Source: Candidatus Solincola jinzensis (GTDB lineage Bacteria > Actinomycetota > Geothermincolia > Geothermincolales > RBG-13-55-18). Taken from it: a stretch of 8,090 nt of DNA. Positions 1 through 6,359 of this stretch are shown here, piece after piece. The position numbers were made by a program, and so were the translations under genes. The notes under the pieces are model-generated. The model was not told the origin of the DNA. It worked only from the letters and a program-made list of their open reading frames with translations, and searched no databases. The DNA lies in assembly GCA_015711875.1 (NCBI GenBank), contig JACVJG010000101.1, positions 1 to 8,090 of the forward strand, written 5' to 3'. How positions within the stretch are numbered: position 1 is the first letter of the stretch; each line of letters opens with the position of its first letter.

Positions 1-246
1 ACAGCTCTGGCACGTGCGTATATCGCCTCTTTAATAACATGGTCTTGCGTTTTATTCTAATACTTGATATTAATGCATGATCGATGAGGCCATTGCCATG
101 CACAATGGCCATAGGCTACAACCCGCGTTATCATGGGAATTGGGGCGGGCAACAGATTTCATCAAACGCCTGGATCATAGGTCATGTTTCCCTCAGCCCC
201 GTCGACGCCACGGCCCGTCTCTCGCCCTCGCGACAGTTACTAGGCT
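1..246. other. Left-end region without a recognisable gene, AT-rich at its outer edge
   Basis: No convincing gene is present between the left edge and the stop codon of the M16 peptidase. Bases 1-80 are clearly more AT-rich than the rest of the window, which suits an intergenic or promoter region of a gene lying outside the window. On the plus strand TTGCGT (45-50) and TATTAA (68-73) are 17 bases apart and form a weak possible promoter. TCTAAT (56-61) is a better -10 match but has no -35 partner. An 8-bp inverted repeat lies at 88-110. No stem followed by a T-run is seen on either strand, so I cannot place a standard intrinsic terminator for the operon here. The plus-strand reading frame starting at 84 lacks a ribosome-binding site and runs into the peptidase gene, so I do not call it. 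Confidence 0.6.
88..110. repeat. Perfect 8-bp inverted repeat with a 7-base loop
   Basis: GGCCATTG (88-95) and CAATGGCC (103-110) are exact reverse complements separated by CCATGCA. The stem does not extend outward, because 87 and 111 are both A. There is no T-tract on either side, so it is not a textbook Rho-independent terminator. It lies about 137 bases beyond the peptidase stop codon, just inside the AT-rich left edge. It could be an mRNA 3'-end stabilising or stopping hairpin of the minus-strand operon, or an operator for a gene to the left. The sequence alone does not decide between these. Confidence 0.55.
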
Positions 247-1512
247 TTAAAAAAGATGCCCCTGCAGCTCCCTGTCTCCGAAAGGCCCGATCACCGTGGC
301 GACCAGCTTTCTGGGGCCGAAGAGCTCTTTAGCGAGCTTGAGCACGTCCTCCGAGGTGACAGCGTCGATACGGGCGAGGAGTTCGTTCAGGCTCAGTATT
401 TCTCCTCCACATACCTCGGCTTTCCCGATGCGGGTCATACGGCTGCCGCTGTCCTCTAAGCTGAGGACCAGGTTTCCCTTGATATGGTCTTTGGAACGGT
501 TCAGCTCCTCCTCGCTCACGCCTTTCTCCGTGATGCGCGCGATCTCCTCCTTTATCAGCTCCATCACCGCCGAAACGTTTTCCGGGCTGGTCCCGGCGTA
601 CACAGCCACCAGCCCCGTCTCCACATACATGGAATGATAGGAGAAGATGGAGTAGGCCAGCGCCCTTTCCTCCCTGATCTTCTGAAAGAGTCGTGAGCTC
701 ATACCCCCACCCAGGATATTATCCAGCACCGCCAGGGCGAAGCGGGATGGGTGTTGCCTCGGCAGCCCCTGGGTTCCCAGCACTATATGCGCCTGCTCCG
801 TGGGCCGGTCATAGACCACCGTATGCGGCCGTATCTCGGGGACGAAGGCATGCCGCGAGTTTTTCCCACCCTCGCCCTCGCAATCCATGAGGCGGTCAAC
901 GAGCTCCACCACCCGATCGTGATCGACGTTGCCGGCCGCCGCCACTACGATATTGCATGGCTTGTAATAAGCGCGATAAAAATCCGCTATCTCGCCGCTT
1001 CCCAAGGTCCGTATCACGTTCTGACTTCCCAGAACGCTCTGGCCCAAGGGATGGGATTCCCACAGGGCGGAAACGAAAAAATCATGGATAATATCGTCCG
1101 GCGAATCCTCGTGCATGGCGATCTCTTCCAGAATGACCTTTCTCTCGGCATCCACGTCCTGCGGGCGCATCAGGGAGCGGAGGAGCATGTCCGACATGAT
1201 CTCGAAGGCATCGCCCAGCCTTTCATCAAGCACCTTGGAGTAGAAGCAGGTGTATTCCTTGGCAGAGAAGGCATTGAGCTCCCCTCCCATGGCGTCGAAC
1301 TCCTCCGCGATGCGGCGCGCGGTACGCCTGGAGGTCCCCTTGAAAATTAGATGTTCTATGAAGTGGCTGATGCCCGAGAGCTCACGCGGCTCGTCGCGCG
1401 ATCCCACCCCTACCCAGAAACCCGTGGTCACGCTGCGCAGGCTGGGCATCCGCTCCGTCAGGACGCGGATGCCGTTGCCGCGCTCCGTGCGTTGAAAATC
1501 GTTCTCTTGCAT
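247..1512 (-). CDS. M16 family zinc metallopeptidase (processing-peptidase-like)
   Basis: This is a 421-residue protein of the pitrilysin/M16 family, related to mitochondrial processing peptidase beta and to the Bacillus YmxG/MlpA and actinobacterial PepR proteins. The inverted zinc motif HFIEH is complete: H50 and H54 bind zinc and E53 is the catalytic base. The distal zinc ligand E130 lies exactly 76 residues after H54, inside ILEEIAMHED, as the family rule HxxEH-x76-E predicts. The second, non-catalytic M16 half contains the glycine-rich LDNILGGGMSSRLFQKIRE stretch. Length is normal for bacterial single-chain members, which usually act as dimers. There is no signal peptide, so it is probably cytoplasmic; its natural substrate is not known. 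I chose the ATG at 1512, which gives the family-like N-terminus MQENDFQ, 25 bases after the pnp stop. The frame is open for 47 more codons upstream, but that part lies inside pnp and is low-complexity. The ribosome-binding site is weak (GGGAG about 14 bases upstream), suggesting read-through translation from pnp. Confidence 0.93.
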   Translation of the reverse strand: MQENDFQRTERGNGIRVLTERMPSLRSVTTGFWVGVGSRDEPRELSGISHFIEHLIFKGTSRRTARRIAEEFDAMGGELNAFSAKEYTCFYSKVLDERLGDAFEIMSDMLLRSLMRPQDVDAERKVILEEIAMHEDSPDDIIHDFFVSALWESHPLGQSVLGSQNVIRTLGSGEIADFYRAYYKPCNIVVAAAGNVDHDRVVELVDRLMDCEGEGGKNSRHAFVPEIRPHTVVYDRPTEQAHIVLGTQGLPRQHPSRFALAVLDNILGGGMSSRLFQKIREERALAYSIFSYHSMYVETGLVAVYAGTSPENVSAVMELIKEEIARITEKGVSEEELNRSKDHIKGNLVLSLEDSGSRMTRIGKAEVCGGEILSLNELLARIDAVTSEDVLKLAKELFGPRKLVATVIGPFGDRELQGHLF

Positions 1513-1537
1513 ATGAGCAGGGCCCGCTCCCGGCCTC

Positions 1538-3853
1538 TCAGTCGCGCCGCTGGCGGAACTGATCCCCTTTGCCGCGCTCCCTGTCGCCCTGCCTGCCCTG
1601 CGGTCCCGAGGTACTCCTCGTCGGCTGCCTGGAGTTCCTGCGCTGGTCAGCACCGCGTGCGTCGTTGCGGCGTTCCTCGCGAGGCGGGGCTGACTCCGCT
1701 ATGTGTTCGGGAACTTCGACATCTAGGGCCTTCAGGTTCACCCTTCCAAGCTTGTCTATCTCCGTTACCTCCACCTTCACGCGGTCCCCTACGTTTATAA
1801 CGTCCTCGACCCTTGGTATGTGGCGGTCTGAGAGCCTGGAAATATGCACCAATCCCTCTTTGCCAGGGAGATATTCCACGAAAGCACCGAAACTGGTCGT
1901 GCGGGTCACCGTCCCCTCGAACTGCTCCCCGGGGCGCGCCTCCCTGATGATCTGCTCCACCATGAGACGAGCTCCCTGCGCGCTGGCCAGGTCCTTGGCG
2001 GTGATGAAAACACGTCCGTCATCCTCTATGTCCAGCTCGACGTCATGCTCGGCGACGATGCGATGTATGACCTTTCCGCCAGGCCCGATGACCTCACGGA
2101 TCTTGTCCACCGGGACCTCGAAGGTGACCACGCGCGGCGCGTATGGGGAGAGTTCCTTGCGCGGCTCTGGTATCGCCTCCCTGATCTTGCGCAGCACATA
2201 CATCCTCGCTTCCCTTGCCTGGGCAAGAGCGCGCTGCATGGTCTCAACGGTTATCCCCCGTATCTTCATGTCCATCTGAAGGGCGGTTACCCCCTCGTCA
2301 GTGCCCGCCACCTTGAAATCCATATCGCCGTACTTATCCTCGAAACCCTGGATATCGGTGAGCACCGCCACGCGTTCATCCTCCTTGATAAGCCCCATGG
2401 CGATACCCGCAACCGCCTTGTTGTCCTTCAGCGGCACGCCGGCATCCATGAGAGCCAGGCTGGAGGCGCATACCGAGGCCATAGAGGTGGAGCCGTTGGA
2501 GGAGAGTACCTCCGAGACCAGCCGTATGGTATAGGGAAAGCGGTCCTCATCAGGGATCAAGGTCACCAGCGCCCTTTCCGCCAATGCGCCGTGCCCTATC
2601 TCCCGGCGTCGAGGTCCGCGCAGGATACCTGTCTCGCCTACCGAGAAAGGCGGAAAATTGTAATGGTGCAGGAACCTCTTGCTCTCCTCGGGAGAGAGGT
2701 CGTCAATCCTCTGCATGTCGCTTATAGGCCCCAGCGTCAGCAGAGTCAGAACCTGCGTGAGACCGCGCTTGAAAAGGCCGGAACCATGGGTACGCGAAAC
2801 CAGGCCGACCTCGCAGGTTATGGGGCGGATATCCTCGGGACGCCTGCCGTCTATGCGCGTATCCTCTTCTATGACCATCCGTCGCATGGCCTTGCCCACC
2901 AGCTCGTCGAAATACGCCCTGGCTCCCTCGAGGAGTTCATCGGGCGCGCCTTCCATCTCCGCTGGGAGCAATATCTCGTTTAGCAGGTTTTCGAGGGCGT
3001 GGTCTCTATCTGTTTTCTCGAGCTGGTTACCGGCGATCTCGCGCACCGCCTGCTCTACCCGCCTTTGCATATCTGGAAAGCGCGCGGCCACCGCCTCGAA
3101 ATCGTAGGTCTTCAGGTTCACGCTGCGTTTCGCCTTGCCGATCTCCGCCGCCATTTGTTGCTGGATACGGATCATCTCGCGTATGCCCTGCTTGGAGAAC
3201 TCCAGCGCGTCGACTATCTCGTCCTCGGGAACCTGCGAGGCGCCCGCTTCCACCATGATCACGTCCACCTCGTTGCTCTCAGGGTTGAGCACACCCGCTA
3301 CAACCAAGTCGAGTCTGCTCTCGTCGAGCTCCTGCAGGGTAGGGTTCATGACCAGGCCGCGCGGAAGCAGTCCTACCCTCACCGCCCCGATGGGGCCGTT
3401 GAAGGGAATATCCGATATACAGAGGGCAGCGGATGCCCCGTTTATTGCCAGCACGTCGGGGGGGTTGGTCTGGTCGACGGAGAGTATGGTCGCGATCACT
3501 TGCACTTCTATGCGCATGCCCTCAGGGAAACTGGGGCGTAGGGGGCGATCGATCAACCTCGCGGTCAGGATGGATTTCTCGGAAGGCCTTCCCTCGCGGC
3601 GGAAGAACCCTCCAGGGATCTTTCCCGCCGCATACATGCGTTCCTCCACATCCACCACCAGGGGGAAGAAGTCGCGATCCACCTCATGCTTTGACCCCAT
3701 GGCCGTGACCAGGATGTCAGTGCCCCCGCAGGATATCATCACCGCCCCGTCGGCCAGCAGGGCCAGCTTCCCTATCTCGAATTCTATGGTTTTACCGAAA
3801 ACCTCGACCGAGTAATTTCTCGTTTCTTCGGTCATCTCCTGTCTCATCTCCAT
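1538..3853 (-). CDS. pnp: Polyribonucleotide nucleotidyltransferase (PNPase)
   Basis: PNPase degrades RNA 3' to 5' by phosphorolysis, releasing nucleoside diphosphates, and can also add tails. It works as a ring-shaped trimer in mRNA decay. The 771-residue product has the full domain order. The first RNase PH domain carries GKIPGGFFRREGRPSE near 77-92. A helical linker (about 205-320) follows, then the catalytic second RNase PH domain with SSNGSTSMAS (451-460) and GDMDFK. A KH domain (about 576-640, with the IGPGGK loop) and an S1 domain (about 641-711) complete the core. The catalytic residues equivalent to E. coli D486, D492 and K494 are present as D506, D512 and K514. The last 60 residues form an Arg/Gln/Asn/Gly-rich, probably disordered tail. 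The start is uncertain: the first ATG (3853) has no ribosome-binding site. The third in-frame ATG (3835, MTEETRNY) has GGAG 12 bases upstream and is an equally good choice. The gene follows rpsO by 43 bases, the standard rpsO-pnp pairing. Confidence 0.97.
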   Translation of the reverse strand: MEMRQEMTEETRNYSVEVFGKTIEFEIGKLALLADGAVMISCGGTDILVTAMGSKHEVDRDFFPLVVDVEERMYAAGKIPGGFFRREGRPSEKSILTARLIDRPLRPSFPEGMRIEVQVIATILSVDQTNPPDVLAINGASAALCISDIPFNGPIGAVRVGLLPRGLVMNPTLQELDESRLDLVVAGVLNPESNEVDVIMVEAGASQVPEDEIVDALEFSKQGIREMIRIQQQMAAEIGKAKRSVNLKTYDFEAVAARFPDMQRRVEQAVREIAGNQLEKTDRDHALENLLNEILLPAEMEGAPDELLEGARAYFDELVGKAMRRMVIEEDTRIDGRRPEDIRPITCEVGLVSRTHGSGLFKRGLTQVLTLLTLGPISDMQRIDDLSPEESKRFLHHYNFPPFSVGETGILRGPRRREIGHGALAERALVTLIPDEDRFPYTIRLVSEVLSSNGSTSMASVCASSLALMDAGVPLKDNKAVAGIAMGLIKEDERVAVLTDIQGFEDKYGDMDFKVAGTDEGVTALQMDMKIRGITVETMQRALAQAREARMYVLRKIREAIPEPRKELSPYAPRVVTFEVPVDKIREVIGPGGKVIHRIVAEHDVELDIEDDGRVFITAKDLASAQGARLMVEQIIREARPGEQFEGTVTRTTSFGAFVEYLPGKEGLVHISRLSDRHIPRVEDVINVGDRVKVEVTEIDKLGRVNLKALDVEVPEHIAESAPPREERRNDARGADQRRNSRQPTRSTSGPQGRQGDRERGKGDQFRQRRD

Positions 3854-3896
3854 TCTGTTCGATCGAAACCGGGCTTTCCGGCATCAGATGTCTTTT

Positions 3897-4166
3897 TCAA
3901 CGCCGGAGGCCCAGCCTCTCGATAAGCTCGCGGTAGCGCTCTACGTCCTTTTCCTTCAGGTAGTTCAATAGCCTTCTCCTCTTCCCCACCATTTTGAGCA
4001 GTCCACGCCTTGAATGGTGGTCTTTCTTGTGTACCTTGAGGTGCTCGGTGAGGTCCTCGATGCGCTTGGTGAGAATGGCTATCTGGACTTCCGCGGAGCC
4101 GGTGTCCTTTTCGTGAGACCTGTATTCCTCGATGATCTCAAGCTTGCGCTCACTGCTAAGGGGCAT
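3897..4166 (-). CDS. rpsO: 30S ribosomal protein S15
   Basis: S15 is a primary 16S rRNA-binding protein that organises the central domain of the small subunit and contributes to a bridge with the 50S subunit. The 89-residue length is exactly typical. Family landmarks are visible: [16 protein letters not shown] (21-36), the rRNA-contact stretch [12 protein letters not shown] (46-57), and the C-terminal [14 protein letters not shown] with the basic end. Translation starts at an ATG preceded by the window's strongest ribosome-binding site. The gene lies between ribF and pnp, with its own candidate promoter and a structured leader. In many bacteria S15 represses its own mRNA by binding the leader, and the structure here is compatible with that. 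Confidence 0.98.
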   Translation of the reverse strand: MPLSSERKLEIIEEYRSHEKDTGSAEVQIAILTKRIEDLTEHLKVHKKDHHSRRGLLKMVGKRRRLLNYLKEKDVERYRELIERLGLRR

Positions 4167-4172
4167 GCCTTT

Positions 4173-4183
4173 TCACCTCCTTT
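4173..4183 (-). promoter_or_regulatory. Strong ribosome-binding site of rpsO, with a possible sequestering partner
   Basis: Read on the minus strand this is AAAGGAGGTGA, an almost full match to the 16S rRNA 3' end. It ends 6 bases before the rpsO ATG. Its first seven bases, AAAGGAG, are exactly complementary to CTCCTTT at 4201-4207, which also forms part of the upstream hairpin. The site could therefore be exposed or hidden depending on which helix forms. The match is seen directly; its regulatory use is inferred. Confidence 0.85.
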
Positions 4184-4187
4184 ATCC

Positions 4188-4234
4188 CCTTAAGCCCAAG
4201 AAAGGAGACGGCACCCTCCTATCCTAGGCTTAGG
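4188..4234 (-). promoter_or_regulatory. Long hairpin in the rpsO leader, candidate S15 autoregulatory element
   Basis: On the minus strand the arm at 4234-4216 pairs with the arm at 4207-4188 around the 8-base loop GGTGCCGT. I count 18 pairs including two G-U wobbles, with one U-U mismatch and one bulged A. The foot of the helix lies only 4 bases from the rpsO ribosome-binding site. The loop-side segment CTCCTTT of the 3' arm (4207-4201) can instead pair perfectly with AAAGGAG of that site, so two mutually exclusive folds exist. No T-run follows, so this is not an intrinsic terminator. An RNase III-like processing site is an alternative reading of such a long duplex. Confidence 0.6.
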
Positions 4235-4238
4235 TTGA

Positions 4239-4254
4239 GGCGGCCTTGACCGCC
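4239..4254 (-). promoter_or_regulatory. GC-rich hairpin upstream in the rpsO leader
   Basis: On the minus strand GGCGGT and GCCGCC form a 6-bp stem closed by a U-G wobble over the tetraloop CAAG. It stands four bases upstream of the long hairpin, so the two could stack or form part of a junction. A G-U pair next to G-C pairs is a known recognition element of S15 in 16S rRNA helix 22 and in several S15 leader RNAs. This suggests, but does not prove, that the hairpin is the protein-binding side of the leader. Confidence 0.5.
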
Positions 4255-4292
4255 ACTCCCCGCCCGCTGTCTCTACGCGGTCTTTGCCTGAA

Positions 4293-4322
4293 ATATTACC
4301 ACATCACCATCTAGGGATTGAA
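4293..4322 (-). promoter_or_regulatory. Candidate sigma-70-type promoter for rpsO-pnp
   Basis: On the minus strand TAATAT (4298-4293) is a 4/6 match to the -10 box. It is preceded directly by TGG, giving an extended -10 (TGn). The -35 candidate TTCAAT (4322-4317) is weak and 18 bases away. The site sits in a small AT-rich island of the ribF-rpsO gap and would give a leader of roughly 120 bases containing both hairpins. Many bacteria have a dedicated rpsO promoter at this position, which supports the call. Confidence 0.45.
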
Positions 4323-4357
4323 GGTCGCCCATCGGACGGCTAACGCCTCTCTTGCCT

Positions 4358-5281
4358 TCACTCAAGGGCGGTTTTGACGTCGCGGGCGATCTGCTCCATG
4401 AGAGTCTGTGCGTCCGGGAAGGTCATATCCCCACGCAACCTGCGTTTGAAGGATACCCCCAGATAGCGGTCGTACAGATCCTCTTCCCATCCGGGAATAT
4501 GCACCTCGATACGCCTTCTCGCCGCGGCTCCCCGCACAAAGGTCCTGGCCTCTCCGATATAGGTCACCGCGGGATAGGCCCGGTGTTCCAGGTGAGCCTC
4601 TCCAGAATACACGCCGTTCGCAGGGACGCATCGGTTGTCGTGCACCTCGAGATTGGCGGTGGGAAACCCCAGTTTCCGTCCTCTGGCGTCGCCGCGCACC
4701 ACCACCCCTTCGACCATGTAGTCCCATCCCAGACGTTGGTTCGCTCCCTCGATATCGCCTTTTTCCACTAGTCCCCTTATAACGGTGCTCGAGATCGCCT
4801 CGCCGTTCGCCCTCAATAAGGGAACCGCGTTCACCACAAGCCCGAAACGCCTCCCGACCTCGGCCATGAACGCCGTGTCACCCTCGCCCCCTCTTCCAAA
4901 GCGGAAATTCTCGCCAAGGACGACCTCCACCGCCCTCAACCTTCCCGCCAGGAAATCCTCAACGAAACCTCTCGCGGTCACTTTCGAAAAAGCCTCGTCG
5001 AAGTGCACCATCAGCACCATATCCACATCCAGCTCCTCAAGCAGGCGGAGCTTTTGCGCGCTGGAGGAAAGAAGCTTGGGATGCAAACCGGGCTTGAGAA
5101 CCTCAAGGGGATGTCGGTCAAAGGTGAACACCACGCAACGCAGCCCCAGGGCACGCGCTCTTTCGTGCGCTATGGAGATGATGCGGCGATGCCCGAGATG
5201 AACACCGTCGAACATCCCTACCGTGACCACCGTCTCGCCGATGCCCTCCGGGATGGCATCGATCCCCGGTATTACCTCCAT
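4358..5281 (-). CDS. ribF: Bifunctional riboflavin kinase / FAD synthetase
   Basis: RibF phosphorylates riboflavin to FMN and then adenylylates FMN to FAD in the cytoplasm. The 307-residue protein has both halves. The N-terminal nucleotidyltransferase domain shows GMFDGVHLGH (22-31), TFDRHP (53-58), LGENFRFGRGGEGD (122-135) and ISSTVIR (163-169). The C-terminal kinase domain shows GRKLGFPTAN (201-210), NGVYSG (222-227) and IEVHI with the likely catalytic base E259. Two conserved-looking positions are unusual: the common IGxxPTF motif reads IGEARTF (242-248), and the DLYG turn reads DLYD (268-271). The start is secured by GAGGTGA seven bases upstream of the ATG. The 157-bp gap from truB is larger than elsewhere in the cluster and contains a possible small ORF. 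No FMN riboswitch is apparent upstream, which fits the gene being transcribed with its translation-related neighbours. Confidence 0.96.
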   Translation of the reverse strand: MEVIPGIDAIPEGIGETVVTVGMFDGVHLGHRRIISIAHERARALGLRCVVFTFDRHPLEVLKPGLHPKLLSSSAQKLRLLEELDVDMVLMVHFDEAFSKVTARGFVEDFLAGRLRAVEVVLGENFRFGRGGEGDTAFMAEVGRRFGLVVNAVPLLRANGEAISSTVIRGLVEKGDIEGANQRLGWDYMVEGVVVRGDARGRKLGFPTANLEVHDNRCVPANGVYSGEAHLEHRAYPAVTYIGEARTFVRGAAARRRIEVHIPGWEEDLYDRYLGVSFKRRLRGDMTFPDAQTLMEQIARDVKTALE

Positions 5282-5293
5282 TTACCTTTCACC

Positions 5294-5407
5294 TCATCGA
5301 GAGTCTATGCGCGCTGTCGAAGGCAAGCGATCGATATGACCACTGCCCTGTTCTCTCATTTCAAATCCCATTCCCCAATAGCCGGAGCTGTTCGCTAACC
5401 TAGCCAT
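5294..5407 (-). CDS. Possible 37-residue small ORF upstream of ribF
   Basis: An open frame of 37 codons plus TGA lies in the truB-ribF gap. It starts 31 bases after the truB stop. GAAAGG lies five bases before its ATG, a plausible ribosome-binding site, and an in-frame TGA just upstream fixes this ATG as the first start. It begins MARLANSSGYWG and ends ARIDSR. It has no membrane segment, signal peptide or recognisable domain. Its stop codon TGA (5296-5294) overlaps the first bases of the ribF ribosome-binding site GAGGTGA, so translating it would bring ribosomes to the ribF start. It may be a coupling leader peptide, a small protein or a chance frame, which is easy to get in GC-rich DNA. I recognise no family. 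Confidence 0.3.
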   Translation of the reverse strand: MARLANSSGYWGMGFEMREQGSGHIDRLPSTARIDSR

Positions 5408-5438
5408 GATGACCTTTCAGCCCATCCTGAGATCCCGC

Positions 5439-6359
5439 CTATGTTCCAACCACTCGCAGGGGGCGGGAGGAGAAAGGCCTGGCTCTCACCACCTTATGCA
5501 CGGCCAGCAGCCCGCCTCTTCCCATCACCGCGACAACGTCCCCGCACTCAACCCTTTCGTTCATGTCAAGGAGCATTCTCTCTTCCAGGGCATGGCCGTT
5601 GACCACCGACGAGACCTGCTCCGCTTTGACTTCCACCGCCTTCATGCCCTCAAGTGCCCTGTGCATGGGTTGAACCACCGGCTCTCCCGCCTCAAGCCGG
5701 GTTCTCGCCTCCTCCAGGCTCAGTGCGTCCTCGACCTTGAAGGGTCCGGATGCCTCCCTGCGCAGGCGCTTGAGGGTACCTCCACAGTCGAGATCTGCCC
5801 CGATCCTGGCCGCCAACTCACGGACATAGGTGCCGGGTGAGCATTCTACCAGGAGATCCACCTCCGCCATATCGCCAATCCTGCGAAAGCCTGTCATCTT
5901 CATGTTATATATCCTCACACTTCGGCTTGGAAGCACCACCCGCTCTCCCTTGCGGGCATACCGGTATGCGGGTTTGCCGCGATGTTTGACCGCCGAATAT
6001 GCCGGGGGTGTCTGTTCAAGTTCTCCCACCAGGCTGGAAATCGCCTTCTCAACCTCCTCGGGGTCTCCCGTAAATCCTCTCTTGTTCAGCACTTCTCCCT
6101 GCACATCAAGGGTGTCGGTCTCCATGCCGAGGAGCATACATGCAGAGTAGCGTTTGGGGTCTCCCGGGACGTAAGGGGCCAGCCCTGTCGCCCTTCCCAC
6201 CAGCATCACCAGCAGGCCAGTGGCCATGGGATCCAGCGTCCCGAGGTGGCCGACCTTCACTCCACCCAGGATCTTCCTGACCTCTCTTACCATATCATGG
6301 GAAGTGGGGCCCTCCGGCTTGTCTATAAGCAACATCCCATGGAGCGAATCCTCACGCAT
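5439..6359 (-). CDS. truB: tRNA pseudouridine(55) synthase
   Basis: TruB converts U55 in the T-loop of tRNAs to pseudouridine and also helps tRNA folding. The 306-residue protein shows LLIDKPEGPTSHD at the N-terminus, then the catalytic block GHLGTLDPMATGLL with nucleophile D43. KRY (69-71), GMETDTLDVQGEV (78-90), TPPAYSAVK (117-125) and CSPGTYVREL (173-182) follow. Residues from about 240 onward look like the C-terminal PUA-type RNA-binding domain. The usual GHTGTLDP reads GHLGTLDP, a mild change that keeps the catalytic Asp. The ATG lies 8 bases inside the end of nrnA (shared ATGCGTGA) with AAGG just upstream, so translation is probably coupled to nrnA. Confidence 0.97.
   Translation of the reverse strand: MREDSLHGMLLIDKPEGPTSHDMVREVRKILGGVKVGHLGTLDPMATGLLVMLVGRATGLAPYVPGDPKRYSACMLLGMETDTLDVQGEVLNKRGFTGDPEEVEKAISSLVGELEQTPPAYSAVKHRGKPAYRYARKGERVVLPSRSVRIYNMKMTGFRRIGDMAEVDLLVECSPGTYVRELAARIGADLDCGGTLKRLRREASGPFKVEDALSLEEARTRLEAGEPVVQPMHRALEGMKAVEVKAEQVSSVVNGHALEERMLLDMNERVECGDVVAVMGRGGLLAVHKVVRARPFSSRPLRVVGT

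Noticed and set aside
244..252. T-rich run at the peptidase stop codon as a possible terminator
   Set aside because: The six T residues on the minus strand are not preceded by a convincing stem, and they encode the last residue and stop.
84..332. 82-codon plus-strand frame at the left end
   Set aside because: It has no ribosome-binding site, starts at the edge of an inverted repeat and runs into the end of the peptidase gene; its composition looks non-coding.
751..1350. 199-codon plus-strand frame opposite the M16 peptidase
   Set aside because: It is antisense to a gene with complete catalytic motifs, with no recognisable domain.
1513..1653. Upstream extension of the M16 peptidase frame by 47 codons
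   Set aside because: It lies mostly within the 3' end of pnp, is low-complexity (A, G, R, S, P), and the family begins near the ATG at 1512.
2740..2775. RGLTQ instead of the RGETQ seen in E. coli-type PNPase
   Set aside because: From memory, this position varies between phyla (for example Gln in Bacillus), so it is not evidence of altered catalysis; the catalytic Asp and Lys residues are intact.
1844..2983. 379-codon open frame on the plus strand opposite pnp
   Set aside because: It is wholly antisense to the well-conserved pnp gene. Such long mirror frames are common opposite GC-rich genes, and the product has no recognisable domain.
4323..4357. Small hairpin just after the ribF stop as a terminator
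   Set aside because: CGTCC and GGGCG can form a 5-bp stem on the minus strand, but ACCTT follows rather than a T-run.
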